From assembly GCA_017505745.1 (NCBI GenBank), contig JAFVOP010000071.1, forward strand, positions 1-39,389: DNA of 39,389 bases, given 5' to 3'. The translations under genes and the position numbers were made by a program. The stretch is from Clostridia bacterium (GTDB lineage: Bacteria > Bacillota > Clostridia > Oscillospirales > CAG-272). The stretch's first letter is position 1. Each line of letters opens with the position of its first letter. Under the pieces are notes generated by a model, which ran no database searches, was not told the origin of the DNA, and saw only the letters and a program-made list of their open reading frames with translations. Positions 23,633 to 32,454 of the stretch are shown one piece after another.

Positions 23633-25126
23633 TCATATCAATTGGTGCCGGCGGTAAAATTCCTCCATTGTGGAAAGCTTTTCGTCGGTACTTTCATCCT
23701 TCAGATACTCATACGGATACTTGGGGTAAAACAAACGCTCGATGATCGGTTTCCCTCCGTCCTCGGGACGGTAATTCACCATCTTGGAAACCGCTCCTGC
23801 GCCAACCGCAAAAATGGAGTGTACCTCTTCCATCATATAAACGTTGTAAAGGCATTCCGTGCCTTCCAAAGCAAATCCTACGTTCTCAAAATTTCCAACC
23901 GTATTTTTCTGACGGTACATATAGTAAGGTAAATAGCCCTCCTGCTGGGTTTTCAGCTGGGTATAATCCACGCATTTTCCGGCATCTCCGCCGCGCAAGG
24001 AATACACATGACTTCCCTGCTTCAAAATTTCCGCCGCTTTTTTTACACAAAAGGTATGTACCGTAATGTTCTCGGGCCGTAATGACAGAATCTTGTCAAA
24101 GGTATACGAAAATTTTTTAAACGAATCTCCGGGAAGCCCTACGATCAGATCGGTGTTGATATTGGGGATTCCCGATTCACGCGCCAACTCAAACGCGCGC
24201 AGAAAATCTTCTGCCGTATGCAAACGTCCAATGCCCTGCAACACCTCATCACACAGCGACTGCGGATTGACACACACGCGGGTAACACCGTATTCTCTTG
24301 CCACCGCAAACTTTTCTGCCGTGATGGTGTCGGGTCTACCGGATTCCAGTGTGTATTCCTCCAACGCCTGCACATCGGTCAACTCCGCGATCTTCCCAAG
24401 CAGGAACCGCAGCTGGTCGGCTGACAGGATCGTTGGTGTACCGCCGCCGATATAGATCGTACGCACGCGCATACCAAGCTCGCGGATTTTGTGAAAGGTC
24501 TTTTCCAGATCGGCCGCCAAATGAAGCAGATAATCGGGGATGAGACTCAGGAGCTTTGGAGACGTATAAGACACGAACGAGCAATACGAGCAACGGCTGG
24601 GACAAAACGGAATGGCCACGTATACGCTACAGTCCTTTTTGTCGGGCTCTCCGATAATTTTTTGTTCATTGATCGCCACGTCGGTTGCGAGAGCGGCCTT
24701 TTTGGGGATTACAAAATATTCCGAAGACAAAATCTTCTTCACACGGGTCTTGCTCAAGCCCTTTTGCAAAAGATCGGTTGCCACCTTGGAGGGGCGCACT
24801 CCTGTGAGCATGCCCCACGAGGGGCGATAGCCCATCAGCTCTCCGCACGCCGCAATCACGGCCGCTCCGCACGCAAGCTTAGCCGTCTTATCGGCATCGT
24901 GATGTGGAGTCATCGGGCAAACGCGCACGGCGGAAACGCTTTTTCCCAAATAGGAAACGTCCACAGCGGCCTCCATTCCCTCCTCGGTCTGTCGCAAGGA
25001 CAGCCGAAGAACCGGCGCGTTTGGATCCTCGGTTTCCTGTTGTCCAAATTTCTCTCCCGGAAAGAAGATCATGCACAGCGTTTGAATATAATATACGTTG
25101 ATGTTTCCGTTTAATAACAGTTTCAT
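23633..25126 (-). CDS. hemZ: Radical SAM coproporphyrinogen dehydrogenase HemZ
   Basis: This 497-residue protein has an N-terminal extension of about 165 residues, then the radical-SAM cluster motif CPSRCSYC (C175, C179, C182), a GGGTPT box (about 226-231) and a HemN-like C-terminal domain. B. subtilis HemZ is an oxygen-independent coproporphyrinogen III dehydrogenase. In strict anaerobes lacking a haem pathway such proteins may instead act in haem handling, so the exact role is open. The gap to dtd is 11 bp; AAGGA precedes the start. Confidence 0.92.
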   Translation of the reverse strand: MKLLLNGNINVYYIQTLCMIFFPGEKFGQQETEDPNAPVLRLSLRQTEEGMEAAVDVSYLGKSVSAVRVCPMTPHHDADKTAKLACGAAVIAACGELMGYRPSWGMLTGVRPSKVATDLLQKGLSKTRVKKILSSEYFVIPKKAALATDVAINEQKIIGEPDKKDCSVYVAIPFCPSRCSYCSFVSYTSPKLLSLIPDYLLHLAADLEKTFHKIRELGMRVRTIYIGGGTPTILSADQLRFLLGKIAELTDVQALEEYTLESGRPDTITAEKFAVAREYGVTRVCVNPQSLCDEVLQGIGRLHTAEDFLRAFELARESGIPNINTDLIVGLPGDSFKKFSYTFDKILSLRPENITVHTFCVKKAAEILKQGSHVYSLRGGDAGKCVDYTQLKTQQEGYLPYYMYRQKNTVGNFENVGFALEGTECLYNVYMMEEVHSIFAVGAGAVSKMVNYRPEDGGKPIIERLFYPKYPYEYLKDESTDEKLSTMEEFYRRHQLI

Positions 25127-25137
25127 ATCAAAAATCC

Positions 25138-25596
25138 TTACTTTTTGGTTTTCAAGACTTCGCTATCCATCACAATGGTAACCGGTCCGTGGTTGAGAAG
25201 CTCCACGTCCATATGCGCACCAAAAACCCCCGCTTCCACCGACCGCACTTCCTTTGCGGCCAGTGCCTTGAAATATTCGTACAGGCGATTTGCCTCGTCC
25301 GGCTTTGCCGATGCAAGAAAATCGGGACGGTTTCCGTGTCGGTAATTGGCCAGTAAGGTAAATTGCGAAATGACAAGCATCTCCCCGTCGATATCCTTAA
25401 TCGAACGGTTCATCTTTCCCGCCTCATCGGTAAAAATACGAAGGTTGACGATCTTTCTGCAAAGCAGCTCGGCATCGGCTTCCGTATCTCCCTCGGCAAC
25501 GCCAAGAAGGATCATTAAGCCCTCGCCACAACGGCCAACCGTTTCTCCCTCCACCTGCACCGATGCATGCCTGACGCGTTGAATTACCGCTTTCAT
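25138..25596 (-). CDS. dtd: D-aminoacyl-tRNA deacylase
   Basis: This 152-residue protein hydrolyses D-aminoacyl-tRNAs (and Gly-tRNA-Ala), protecting translation from D-amino acids. The N-terminus MKAVIQRVRHASV, the catalytic SQFTLLA (about 79-85) and the cross-subunit GPVTIVMDS near the end (the Gly-cisPro motif) are all present. ATG 25596 follows GGAAAGG; the 39 upstream codons lie inside rel and are rejected. It follows rel by 25 bp, the order seen in B. subtilis relA-yrvI. Confidence 0.97.
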   Translation of the reverse strand: MKAVIQRVRHASVQVEGETVGRCGEGLMILLGVAEGDTEADAELLCRKIVNLRIFTDEAGKMNRSIKDIDGEMLVISQFTLLANYRHGNRPDFLASAKPDEANRLYEYFKALAAKEVRSVEAGVFGAHMDVELLNHGPVTIVMDSEVLKTKK

Positions 25597-25621
25597 AGTC
25601 CTTTTCCTTTCCGGATTTTCA

Positions 25622-27847
25622 TTACGAAAATCCGCGTATAATATTATCCACTCCGTTGAGTCCGCGCAATCTCGATACGATCGAATTATAGTGATCAATG
25701 TTCCGACATCCAACCTTAAGATTGATGATCGCGCTTCCGTCGCTTCGGTTGGAAACGCTTACCTGCAAAATGGAAACGCGCATATCTGCAAGCACCACCG
25801 TGATGTCGGCCAACATACCGATGCGGTTGTCAACGTAAATCTGCAGCAAGGCCTCGTAAATGCTGTGGCTTTCGCCGCGCTCCTCACTGGCTTCCCAATG
25901 CGCTTCCTTCCACCGATCGGCATTTTCGGGAGAATTTCTCCCCTGGATCACGTTGGGGCAGTTTATTTTATGGATCGAAATACCAAACCCTTTGGTAACA
26001 AAGCCGATCACCGAATCGCCGGGAAGCGGATTGCAGCACTTTGCAAATTTCACCATGCATCCGGCCTCGCCGTCCACCACAATTCCGCTGTTGGACTTGA
26101 TATTTTTGGGTTTATTGACAACAATGGTCTCGGGCTCCGCATGGACAGTGGACTCTGTCACCTCAGGCTTCACAACCTTTTCGCATTCCTCTTGCAAGCG
26201 ATGGAGCACCTTGGAAACCGACAGCCCGCCGTAGCCGATCGCGTTATAGAAATCCTCGGGAGAGCTGAACCCTTGACGTTGGCAGAGCGAGGAAACGATC
26301 TGTTCCCGCTGTGCTTCGGTACAGTTTTTTGCAAAGCGACGGATCTCGGCATCGATCGCGCCCTTTCCAACCACAATATTGTCGGCTCTCTTTTCTTTTT
26401 TGAACCACGCGCGGATCTTGGAGCGCGCGGCACTGGTTTTGACGATGTTGAGCCAATCACGGCTGGGCCCCTTGGAGGAGGAAGAGGTCAAGACCTCCAC
26501 GATCTCTCCGTTCTGGAGCGTGCGGTCGATCGGAACGATCATACCGTTGATCTTGCCTCCGATCATCTTATCTCCCACCGCTGAGTGGATCGAATAAGCA
26601 AAGTCGATCATATTCGAGCCGCTCGGGAGTGCAATTACGTCTCCTTTTGGGGTAAAGACAAACACTTCGTCATGGAAAATATCGGTTTTCAGCGCATTCA
26701 GGAACTCATCGGGGTCGCGTTGCTCGGCCTCGGTCTCAATCAGACGCGAGATCCATTCCAGCTTGCGATCCAGCTCCGCCTTAGAGGTGGCACCCGACTT
26801 GTATTTCCAATGCGCCGCGATACCGTATTCGGCGATATGATGCATTTCCCAGGTTCGGATCTGCACCTCAAACGGAATTCCGTCACGCCCAATAACCGTG
26901 GTATGCAAGGAACGGTACATATTGGGCTTTGGCGTAGAAATATAATCCTTGAATCTGCCCGGGATCGAATTGAACATTTCGTGAATCAGTCCCAGCGCGG
27001 TATAGCATTCCAGCTCATTTTCCACGATGATACGAAGCGCGTAAAAATCGTAGATCTGGTCGAAGGACTTATTTTGGTTGTACATCTTTTTGTAGATGGA
27101 ATACGCCGATTTGACACGCCCCTCGAGGGTGAAATGGATGTTATTCTCCTTCATTTTCTCGGAAACATCGGCGCGGATGTGCTCGATAAACCCAAGATTG
27201 GCTCCATATTTCTGCTCAATATGGCGATGAACCTCCTCATAACCGATCGGATCCAAATATTGCAATCCAAGATTTTCAAGCTCCAGCTTGATGCGTTGCA
27301 TACCCAAGCGGTGCGCCAGGGGCGCGTAGACCTGCATGGTTTCAAGCGCCGTAATGCGGCGCTTGTGATCGGGCTTGACTCCAAGAGTCCGCATGTTGTG
27401 CAAGCGGTCACAAAGCTTGATAAAGATCACGCGAACGTCCTTGGACATTGCCAGCAGCATTTTCCGAAGGTTCTCGATATGCGCCTCTTCCTTATCCTCA
27501 ATCTGAAGCACAACGATCTTGGTCAGTCCGTCGACAAGAATTGCAACGTCGGAGCCGAATTTTTTTTCGATCTCCTTCAAATTGGTCTTTTCGGCGCAAT
27601 CCTCCACCGTATCGTGAAGCAAGGCGGCACAAATCGAATCGGTATCCAGCTCGAGTCCGGCAACGATCTCCGCAACCGCGATCGGATGCGAAATATAAGC
27701 GTCGCCGCTGACACGGAACTGTCCTTGATGCAATTCCTTTGCATATTCATATGCTAAACAGATCTTCTCCAGATCGTACTTTTTGCCCGTTGCCTTCAAA
27801 ATGTCCAAAAGACGGCTGATATCGGTGTGTACCTGAACCTCGCTCAT
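25622..27847 (-). CDS. rel: Bifunctional (p)ppGpp synthetase/hydrolase, Rel/SpoT family
   Basis: This full-length 741-residue Rsh enzyme makes and degrades the stringent-response alarmone. The hydrolase HD domain has H54 and the HD pair H78-D79. The synthetase has GRFKDYISTPKPNMYRSLHT (about 295-314), where RFKD is the sequence typical of bifunctional enzymes. A TGS domain (VFTPKGDVIALPSGS), a CC/ZFD domain (FAKCCNPLPGD...CPN) and a C-terminal ACT domain follow. ATG 27847 is preferred over TTG 27856, which is too close to the AAAGG site. It is downstream of recJ and upstream of dtd, as in many Firmicutes. Confidence 0.97.
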   Translation of the reverse strand: MSEVQVHTDISRLLDILKATGKKYDLEKICLAYEYAKELHQGQFRVSGDAYISHPIAVAEIVAGLELDTDSICAALLHDTVEDCAEKTNLKEIEKKFGSDVAILVDGLTKIVVLQIEDKEEAHIENLRKMLLAMSKDVRVIFIKLCDRLHNMRTLGVKPDHKRRITALETMQVYAPLAHRLGMQRIKLELENLGLQYLDPIGYEEVHRHIEQKYGANLGFIEHIRADVSEKMKENNIHFTLEGRVKSAYSIYKKMYNQNKSFDQIYDFYALRIIVENELECYTALGLIHEMFNSIPGRFKDYISTPKPNMYRSLHTTVIGRDGIPFEVQIRTWEMHHIAEYGIAAHWKYKSGATSKAELDRKLEWISRLIETEAEQRDPDEFLNALKTDIFHDEVFVFTPKGDVIALPSGSNMIDFAYSIHSAVGDKMIGGKINGMIVPIDRTLQNGEIVEVLTSSSSKGPSRDWLNIVKTSAARSKIRAWFKKEKRADNIVVGKGAIDAEIRRFAKNCTEAQREQIVSSLCQRQGFSSPEDFYNAIGYGGLSVSKVLHRLQEECEKVVKPEVTESTVHAEPETIVVNKPKNIKSNSGIVVDGEAGCMVKFAKCCNPLPGDSVIGFVTKGFGISIHKINCPNVIQGRNSPENADRWKEAHWEASEERGESHSIYEALLQIYVDNRIGMLADITVVLADMRVSILQVSVSNRSDGSAIINLKVGCRNIDHYNSIVSRLRGLNGVDNIIRGFS

Positions 27848-27890
27848 ACTAAACAATGCCTTTCCGTTGGCCGCAAAGTGCTTCCAACTT

Positions 27891-30089
27891 TCAATCGATC
27901 TTGCGCAATTGGGTCTTCAGCTTTCGCAAAATCGACGACTTTTCAATATTGGTCTTGGTGGGCTGATACCGGAATTCGAAGACGTACACGTCCTCCGACG
28001 TTTCGGTAATCCCACAAATTTGCAATTCCTGCATAATTCGGATAATAAATTTCAGCTTGATGTAATTCAACTCACGGGCTCCCTGCACGTGCAGCATGGA
28101 AAGTAAGCGCCGCAAGGGAAATACGCTATGTCCCATGCGATACTCTCGACGCAATGCCGTATAAACCACGGCAATGTCATCACGGCATGGAAGCACCTGC
28201 TCCTCCTCCGTGTACTCTGCACCGGCGCGGATCTCTTCATAGCGTTCCGCATGACGGAGGTATTCCTGCACGTAAGATTCGGAAAAGTGAATATCTTGAA
28301 TAATGAGCTGAAGAGAAACGGTATTCTGGAATTCGTTGATATTGAGCTGGAACAATACGTCCACCAGATTACCCACCTCAAAGGGCATTTGTGTAGGAGT
28401 GGTACCAAACCACAGCCCCACCATTTCGGTTCCGTCCTTTTCCAGAATAAGCTTCGTGTGCTTCCCACCCGCAAGCGGAATCACACGAACAATGTGCAGA
28501 TCGCGCAAGATCAGATTGGGGATCGGATTGGAGGCCCCAAACGGCTCCATGGCAGAGATCTCCCGCGCAAGCGTCATGGTCAGATCCTGCATCTGCACCT
28601 CATAGTCCGCATCCAAACTAACCGAGAGCGCCTCCTCCGAAAGACACGAGGCGGCATATGCATTGATCTTTCGCCGGAATGCATCAATATTGGAGCGTTG
28701 GATGCTGAGTCCCGCGGCAAGCTCGTGACCGCCAAAGCGAACCAACAAGTCCTCACTGTCGATCAAGGCTTCCACCAGATTCATCCCTTTAATGCTCCGT
28801 CCCGAGCCCTTGCCAACGTCACTTTGCGTTGGCACTCCGTTTGTGGCTCCGTCAAAGGAGATCAAAATTGACGGCAACCCGTATTTTTCGGTAATCCGAG
28901 AGGATACGATTCCGATAATTCCCTGTTGCCACGTATCGTCGTCAATGACGATCACACGATCGTTTTTGGGATCAAAGGTCTGATCGATCTTCTGATAGGC
29001 CAGCTCAGAAATGCGGTTCTCCTCTACCTGACGGGTAAGATTCAGCTCGCAAAGCTGCTCGGCCAGCGCCACTGCCTCGCGCTCCTGCTCGGCCAGCAGC
29101 AATTCCACCGCGATCGAAGCATTGCTCACGCGACCGGCGGCATTCATGCGCGGCGCGATCGTAAACCCAATAAAGCTCGAATTGATCTTTCTCTTTTTCG
29201 GATACTTGGTATGTTCGTTCCGATTGCCGGACGCGGCATCCATCAACGCGCGCAATCCCGGACGCTTGGTGTTCTCCAGCAGCTTGAGTCCAAAGGCAAT
29301 GATCAACCGGTTCTCATCCACCACGGGCATCACGTCCGCAACCGTTCCAATAGCAACCAAATCGGCATATTCGCGGCAAATGCGCTCTACTCCCTCCATC
29401 TCGGAAAAGCCCGCCTTGCGGCATTGTGTCATTTCAAACGCGCAAACAAGCTTGAAAACCACGCCAACACCCGCCAACTCCTTAAACGGATAGCGATCGT
29501 CGGCACGGTGCGGATTGACCACCGCGCAGGCCTTGGGAAGCTCCTCGCGGCATTCGTGGTGGTCAGTCACCACGATCTCAATTCCAAGGCTCTTGGCATA
29601 CGCCACCTCTTCAATGGCCGTGATCCCGGTATCCACCGTGATCATCAGCTCTACTCCGCGCTCCTTTAAGCGATCGATGGCCGGCTTGGAAAGCCCATAG
29701 CCCTCGCGCATGCGGCTGGGGATATAATAGCCAACGTCTGCACCGCGTGATTTCAGATACAGGTACAGAAGGCTGACGGATGTCACGCCGTCCACATCAT
29801 AGTCGCCATAGATCGCAATGCGCTCTCCACGCTCCAGTGCAAGCGCAATGCGCTCCACAGCCGGAACGATATCGGAAAGCAAAAACGGATCGTGCAAGCA
29901 TGCTGCCTCCTGTCTGAAAAAGCCCTGCACCTCGCTCGCCGTGCGATATCCGCGCGTATAAAGCAGAGTCGACAGAATGCTCGACAGTCCTGTCTCTTTT
30001 GCTAAATTTCGAATGGCCGTGTCCCTTGCGTCCTCGCCCGGGCAGTACAACAATGACCATTTTTTTTCTTTTCTTTTTTGTTCTGTCAT
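27891..30089 (-). CDS. recJ: Single-stranded-DNA-specific exonuclease RecJ
   Basis: This 732-residue 5'-3' exonuclease acts in recombination and mismatch/base-excision repair. The DHH phosphoesterase motifs are DYDVDGVTS (96-104) and VTDHHE (174-179), then GVGVVFKL and APRMNAAGR for DHHA1. The C-terminal region includes the OB fold and an additional domain (about 570-732) as in Firmicutes RecJ. The start has AAGGAG. It sits between the rseC-like gene (41-bp gap) and rel (43-bp gap). Confidence 0.96.
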   Translation of the reverse strand: MTEQKRKEKKWSLLYCPGEDARDTAIRNLAKETGLSSILSTLLYTRGYRTASEVQGFFRQEAACLHDPFLLSDIVPAVERIALALERGERIAIYGDYDVDGVTSVSLLYLYLKSRGADVGYYIPSRMREGYGLSKPAIDRLKERGVELMITVDTGITAIEEVAYAKSLGIEIVVTDHHECREELPKACAVVNPHRADDRYPFKELAGVGVVFKLVCAFEMTQCRKAGFSEMEGVERICREYADLVAIGTVADVMPVVDENRLIIAFGLKLLENTKRPGLRALMDAASGNRNEHTKYPKKRKINSSFIGFTIAPRMNAAGRVSNASIAVELLLAEQEREAVALAEQLCELNLTRQVEENRISELAYQKIDQTFDPKNDRVIVIDDDTWQQGIIGIVSSRITEKYGLPSILISFDGATNGVPTQSDVGKGSGRSIKGMNLVEALIDSEDLLVRFGGHELAAGLSIQRSNIDAFRRKINAYAASCLSEEALSVSLDADYEVQMQDLTMTLAREISAMEPFGASNPIPNLILRDLHIVRVIPLAGGKHTKLILEKDGTEMVGLWFGTTPTQMPFEVGNLVDVLFQLNINEFQNTVSLQLIIQDIHFSESYVQEYLRHAERYEEIRAGAEYTEEEQVLPCRDDIAVVYTALRREYRMGHSVFPLRRLLSMLHVQGARELNYIKLKFIIRIMQELQICGITETSEDVYVFEFRYQPTKTNIEKSSILRKLKTQLRKID

Positions 30090-30130
30090 TCGTTACTCCT
30101 TCTAACTGCCCTGCTACCTACAACACAGCC

Positions 30131-30592
30131 TCATCCCATTTTATTTTCCGTATCCGTGACCTGCTCATGACAGATCTCGGTGATCTTTACGTCACAGTGT
30201 TTTTTTCGTACAATTTCGGAATATGCGAAAACCCCCAAAAAGGTTCCCACAAGTCCGCAAAGAGAACCGATCAGGCGCCACTCGGCGGATAAACCTACCA
30301 AGGTAAAAATCCCGTATGCAGCTGCCGCGCAAAGCAACGGCAACACAAACACAAGTAAAGCATACCAAAGCACGCGCCCCGTTGCACTCTCAATCACTAC
30401 GCGGTCTCCCACCTTGGCTCCCAACGTATTGTCGGCCTTGGCGGAAATCTTCTGCGAACCGCCCATCAGCGTGCATACCGAGCATCCGCCCTCTTCGGTT
30501 GCCTTGTGACACCCCTCGCAAGCAGAAACTCGGTTGGTCTCCACCAGTGCATAGGTATCGGTAACCGCAATCACAGTTGCAAACGTTTTCAA
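30131..30592 (-). CDS. RseC-like membrane redox-associated protein
   Basis: This 153-residue protein begins ATVIAVTDTYALV and carries a cysteine pattern CEGC...GGCSVC (about residues 24-37), followed by two membrane helices (about 72-93 and 100-125), the architecture of the SoxR-reducing system RseC/MucC family. In Clostridia, relatives often accompany Rnf or FAD proteins. The start is TTG 30592, six nt after ATAGGAGG; the longer frame enters the flavoprotein gene. The distance to the flavoprotein stop is only 10 bp, so the two probably work together. Confidence 0.85.
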   Translation of the reverse strand: MKTFATVIAVTDTYALVETNRVSACEGCHKATEEGGCSVCTLMGGSQKISAKADNTLGAKVGDRVVIESATGRVLWYALLVFVLPLLCAAAAYGIFTLVGLSAEWRLIGSLCGLVGTFLGVFAYSEIVRKKHCDVKITEICHEQVTDTENKMG

Positions 30593-30602
30593 ATCCGGCC
30601 TC

Positions 30603-32249
30603 CTATTCTTCTCCGCAAAACGGCGCAAAGCGAGACATCAGCGCAAAGGACGCGCGAATTCCGTCCACAGCAGCACTGGTAATGCCTCCTGCATAGCCCG
30701 CGCCCTCTCCGCAGGGATATACGCGCGAATGACCGAGAGCAGATAACGTTTCCCGATCGCGCAACAGACGCAGCGGTGCCGAGGTTCTCGTCTCTGCTGC
30801 AGTCAGAACGGTATCCGGTGCATCGTAACCCGGAAGCTTCTTGCCAAAGGAATGCAAGGCATAGCGCAAGGAGTTGGTTACAAATTGCGGAAATACGCTT
30901 GTAAAATCTGCGGGTCGAACTGCTCCGTCCCGATAGGACGGTTGCACGCGTGTTGGCAAGCTTCCCGTTTTTTCATTCAAAAAATCTCCGGCCGTCATGA
31001 TGGGAGCCGAGTACCCTCCGCCGCCGGCCAGAAACGCATCGCGTTCAATACGACATTGAAAGGCAATCGCTCCCAACGCTACGCTTCCGTTGATCGGTTC
31101 AAAATCGTTACATCCTACCGACACCAACACCGCCGCATTGGCATTTTTACCGTTGCGCGCGTGGTTGCTCATGCCATTGACCACAAGTCCTCCCTCCTCG
31201 GAGGCGGCGGCCACCACCTCTCCGCCGGGGCACATACAAAACGTATATACGCCTCGCTCTCCGCGAGTGTCGGAAAGCGCGTATTCGGCAGGGCCGAGAT
31301 TGGGATGCCCGGCAAATTGGCCGTACAAAGCAGAATCAATATCGGTTTGTAAATGCTCGGCACGTACCCCCACCGAAATGGGCTTGGGCTCGATGGCAAA
31401 CTGCTTTTCCAGTAAGAGCGTATACGTGTCCCGCGCACTGTGTCCGGGCGCGAGAATCATGGCACCGCAAGAAAATGTGCCGCGGCTTGTCCGCACGTCC
31501 AGCGTTCCGTCGCTTCGCTCGGTAAAATCCTCCATTTTGCAACGGTAATACAGGGCTCCTCCCAAGCGTTGGATCTCCGCCAGCATGGCAGATACCACCT
31601 CCCGCAGCAGGTCGGTCCCTACGTGCGGCTTGGCCTTATACAAGATTTCTTCGGGTGCTCCGAATTCATAAAGCGTATTCAAAACAAAGCTTGTACGCGG
31701 ATCATGAATGCGCGTGACCAGCTTTCCATCCGAAAAGGTGCCCGCACCTCCCGCACCAAACTGAACGTTGCTTTCAACATCCAAAATTCCGTTGTTGCGA
31801 AAGCGCTCTACGTCCTTCACTCGCTCGAAAACCGAAGCGCCGCGATCGATCAAAATGGGAGCATAGCCGTTTCGCGCCAAAAGCAAGGCGGCAAACAGTC
31901 CCGCAGGCCCCATGCCAACAATCAGTGGACGCTTTCTCAGCGGCTCTTGACCGAACACGGGACGCAACGGCTCCTCATCCAAAAAACGCGCATCTGCACG
32001 CTTCAGAAGCGATGCGGGATATGCCGAACGCTCCGCGTCTCCTTCTGCCAGGACCGTGCATTCCAGGCGAATGTCGTCCCTACGCCTCGCGTCGACCGAT
32101 TTTTTATAAAGCCGAAAATGAAGCGTCGAGGTCGAGAGCCCCGCCCGCTTCATTTTGTCCTTTGCCCTGTTCAAAATTTCTGCCTCGTTAGCATCCACGG
32201 GTACGCGGACCGCGCCAATGAGGATCCGTAATGACTGCGACGGCTTCAT
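30603..32249 (-). CDS. FAD-dependent oxidoreductase (COG2509-type)
   Basis: This 548-residue flavoprotein has a dinucleotide-binding GMGPAGLFAALLLA (112-125) after an N-terminal domain of about 100 residues, then FGAGGAGTFSDGKL (about 166-179) and a C-terminal GEGAGYAGGI (near 520). This combination defines a widespread bacterial family of uncharacterised FAD dehydrogenases. The substrate is unknown. Its ATG overlaps the stop of the mini-CdaR gene by 4 bp (ATGA) and it is followed by the RseC-like gene. Confidence 0.9.
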   Translation of the reverse strand: MKPSQSLRILIGAVRVPVDANEAEILNRAKDKMKRAGLSTSTLHFRLYKKSVDARRRDDIRLECTVLAEGDAERSAYPASLLKRADARFLDEEPLRPVFGQEPLRKRPLIVGMGPAGLFAALLLARNGYAPILIDRGASVFERVKDVERFRNNGILDVESNVQFGAGGAGTFSDGKLVTRIHDPRTSFVLNTLYEFGAPEEILYKAKPHVGTDLLREVVSAMLAEIQRLGGALYYRCKMEDFTERSDGTLDVRTSRGTFSCGAMILAPGHSARDTYTLLLEKQFAIEPKPISVGVRAEHLQTDIDSALYGQFAGHPNLGPAEYALSDTRGERGVYTFCMCPGGEVVAAASEEGGLVVNGMSNHARNGKNANAAVLVSVGCNDFEPINGSVALGAIAFQCRIERDAFLAGGGGYSAPIMTAGDFLNEKTGSLPTRVQPSYRDGAVRPADFTSVFPQFVTNSLRYALHSFGKKLPGYDAPDTVLTAAETRTSAPLRLLRDRETLSALGHSRVYPCGEGAGYAGGITSAAVDGIRASFALMSRFAPFCGEE

Positions 32250-32440
32250 GAATCGATTCCGTCCGTTTGAACCTCTGTCGGTGCACTGTCCTGCTCTGCA
32301 GAACGGATCTGATCAATTGCCAGCCAGATTACCAGTGCAAGCAATAAGCAAAGAAGCTTGGGGAGGATTCTCCAATGGCGGATCTTTTCCGAAACCGGTT
32401 GCTTTGCCGCCACCATATGGCCAATTGCATTTTTCTTCAT
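32246..32440 (-). CDS. Short CdaR-like membrane protein lacking YbbR domains
   Basis: This 64-residue protein starts at ATG 32440 after AAAGGAGAGG. It has a basic N-terminus, one membrane helix with the lead-in HWRILPKLLCLLLALVIWLAI, which strongly resembles the first helix of CdaR (YbbR), then a short acidic tail. Full CdaR has several extracytosolic YbbR repeats of about 80 residues each; none is present, and the downstream gene overlaps the stop. Its place immediately after cdaA is that of cdaR. It may be a reduced regulator of the cyclase or a decayed remnant; the good ribosome-binding site favours a functional gene. Confidence 0.7.
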   Translation of the reverse strand: MKKNAIGHMVAAKQPVSEKIRHWRILPKLLCLLLALVIWLAIDQIRSAEQDSAPTEVQTDGIDS

Positions 32441-32454
32441 GTTCCCCTCTCCTT

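Noticed and set aside
26585-27757. 390-residue plus-strand frame over rel
   Set aside because: It is a shadow of rel, whose HD, synthetase and TGS motifs are intact.
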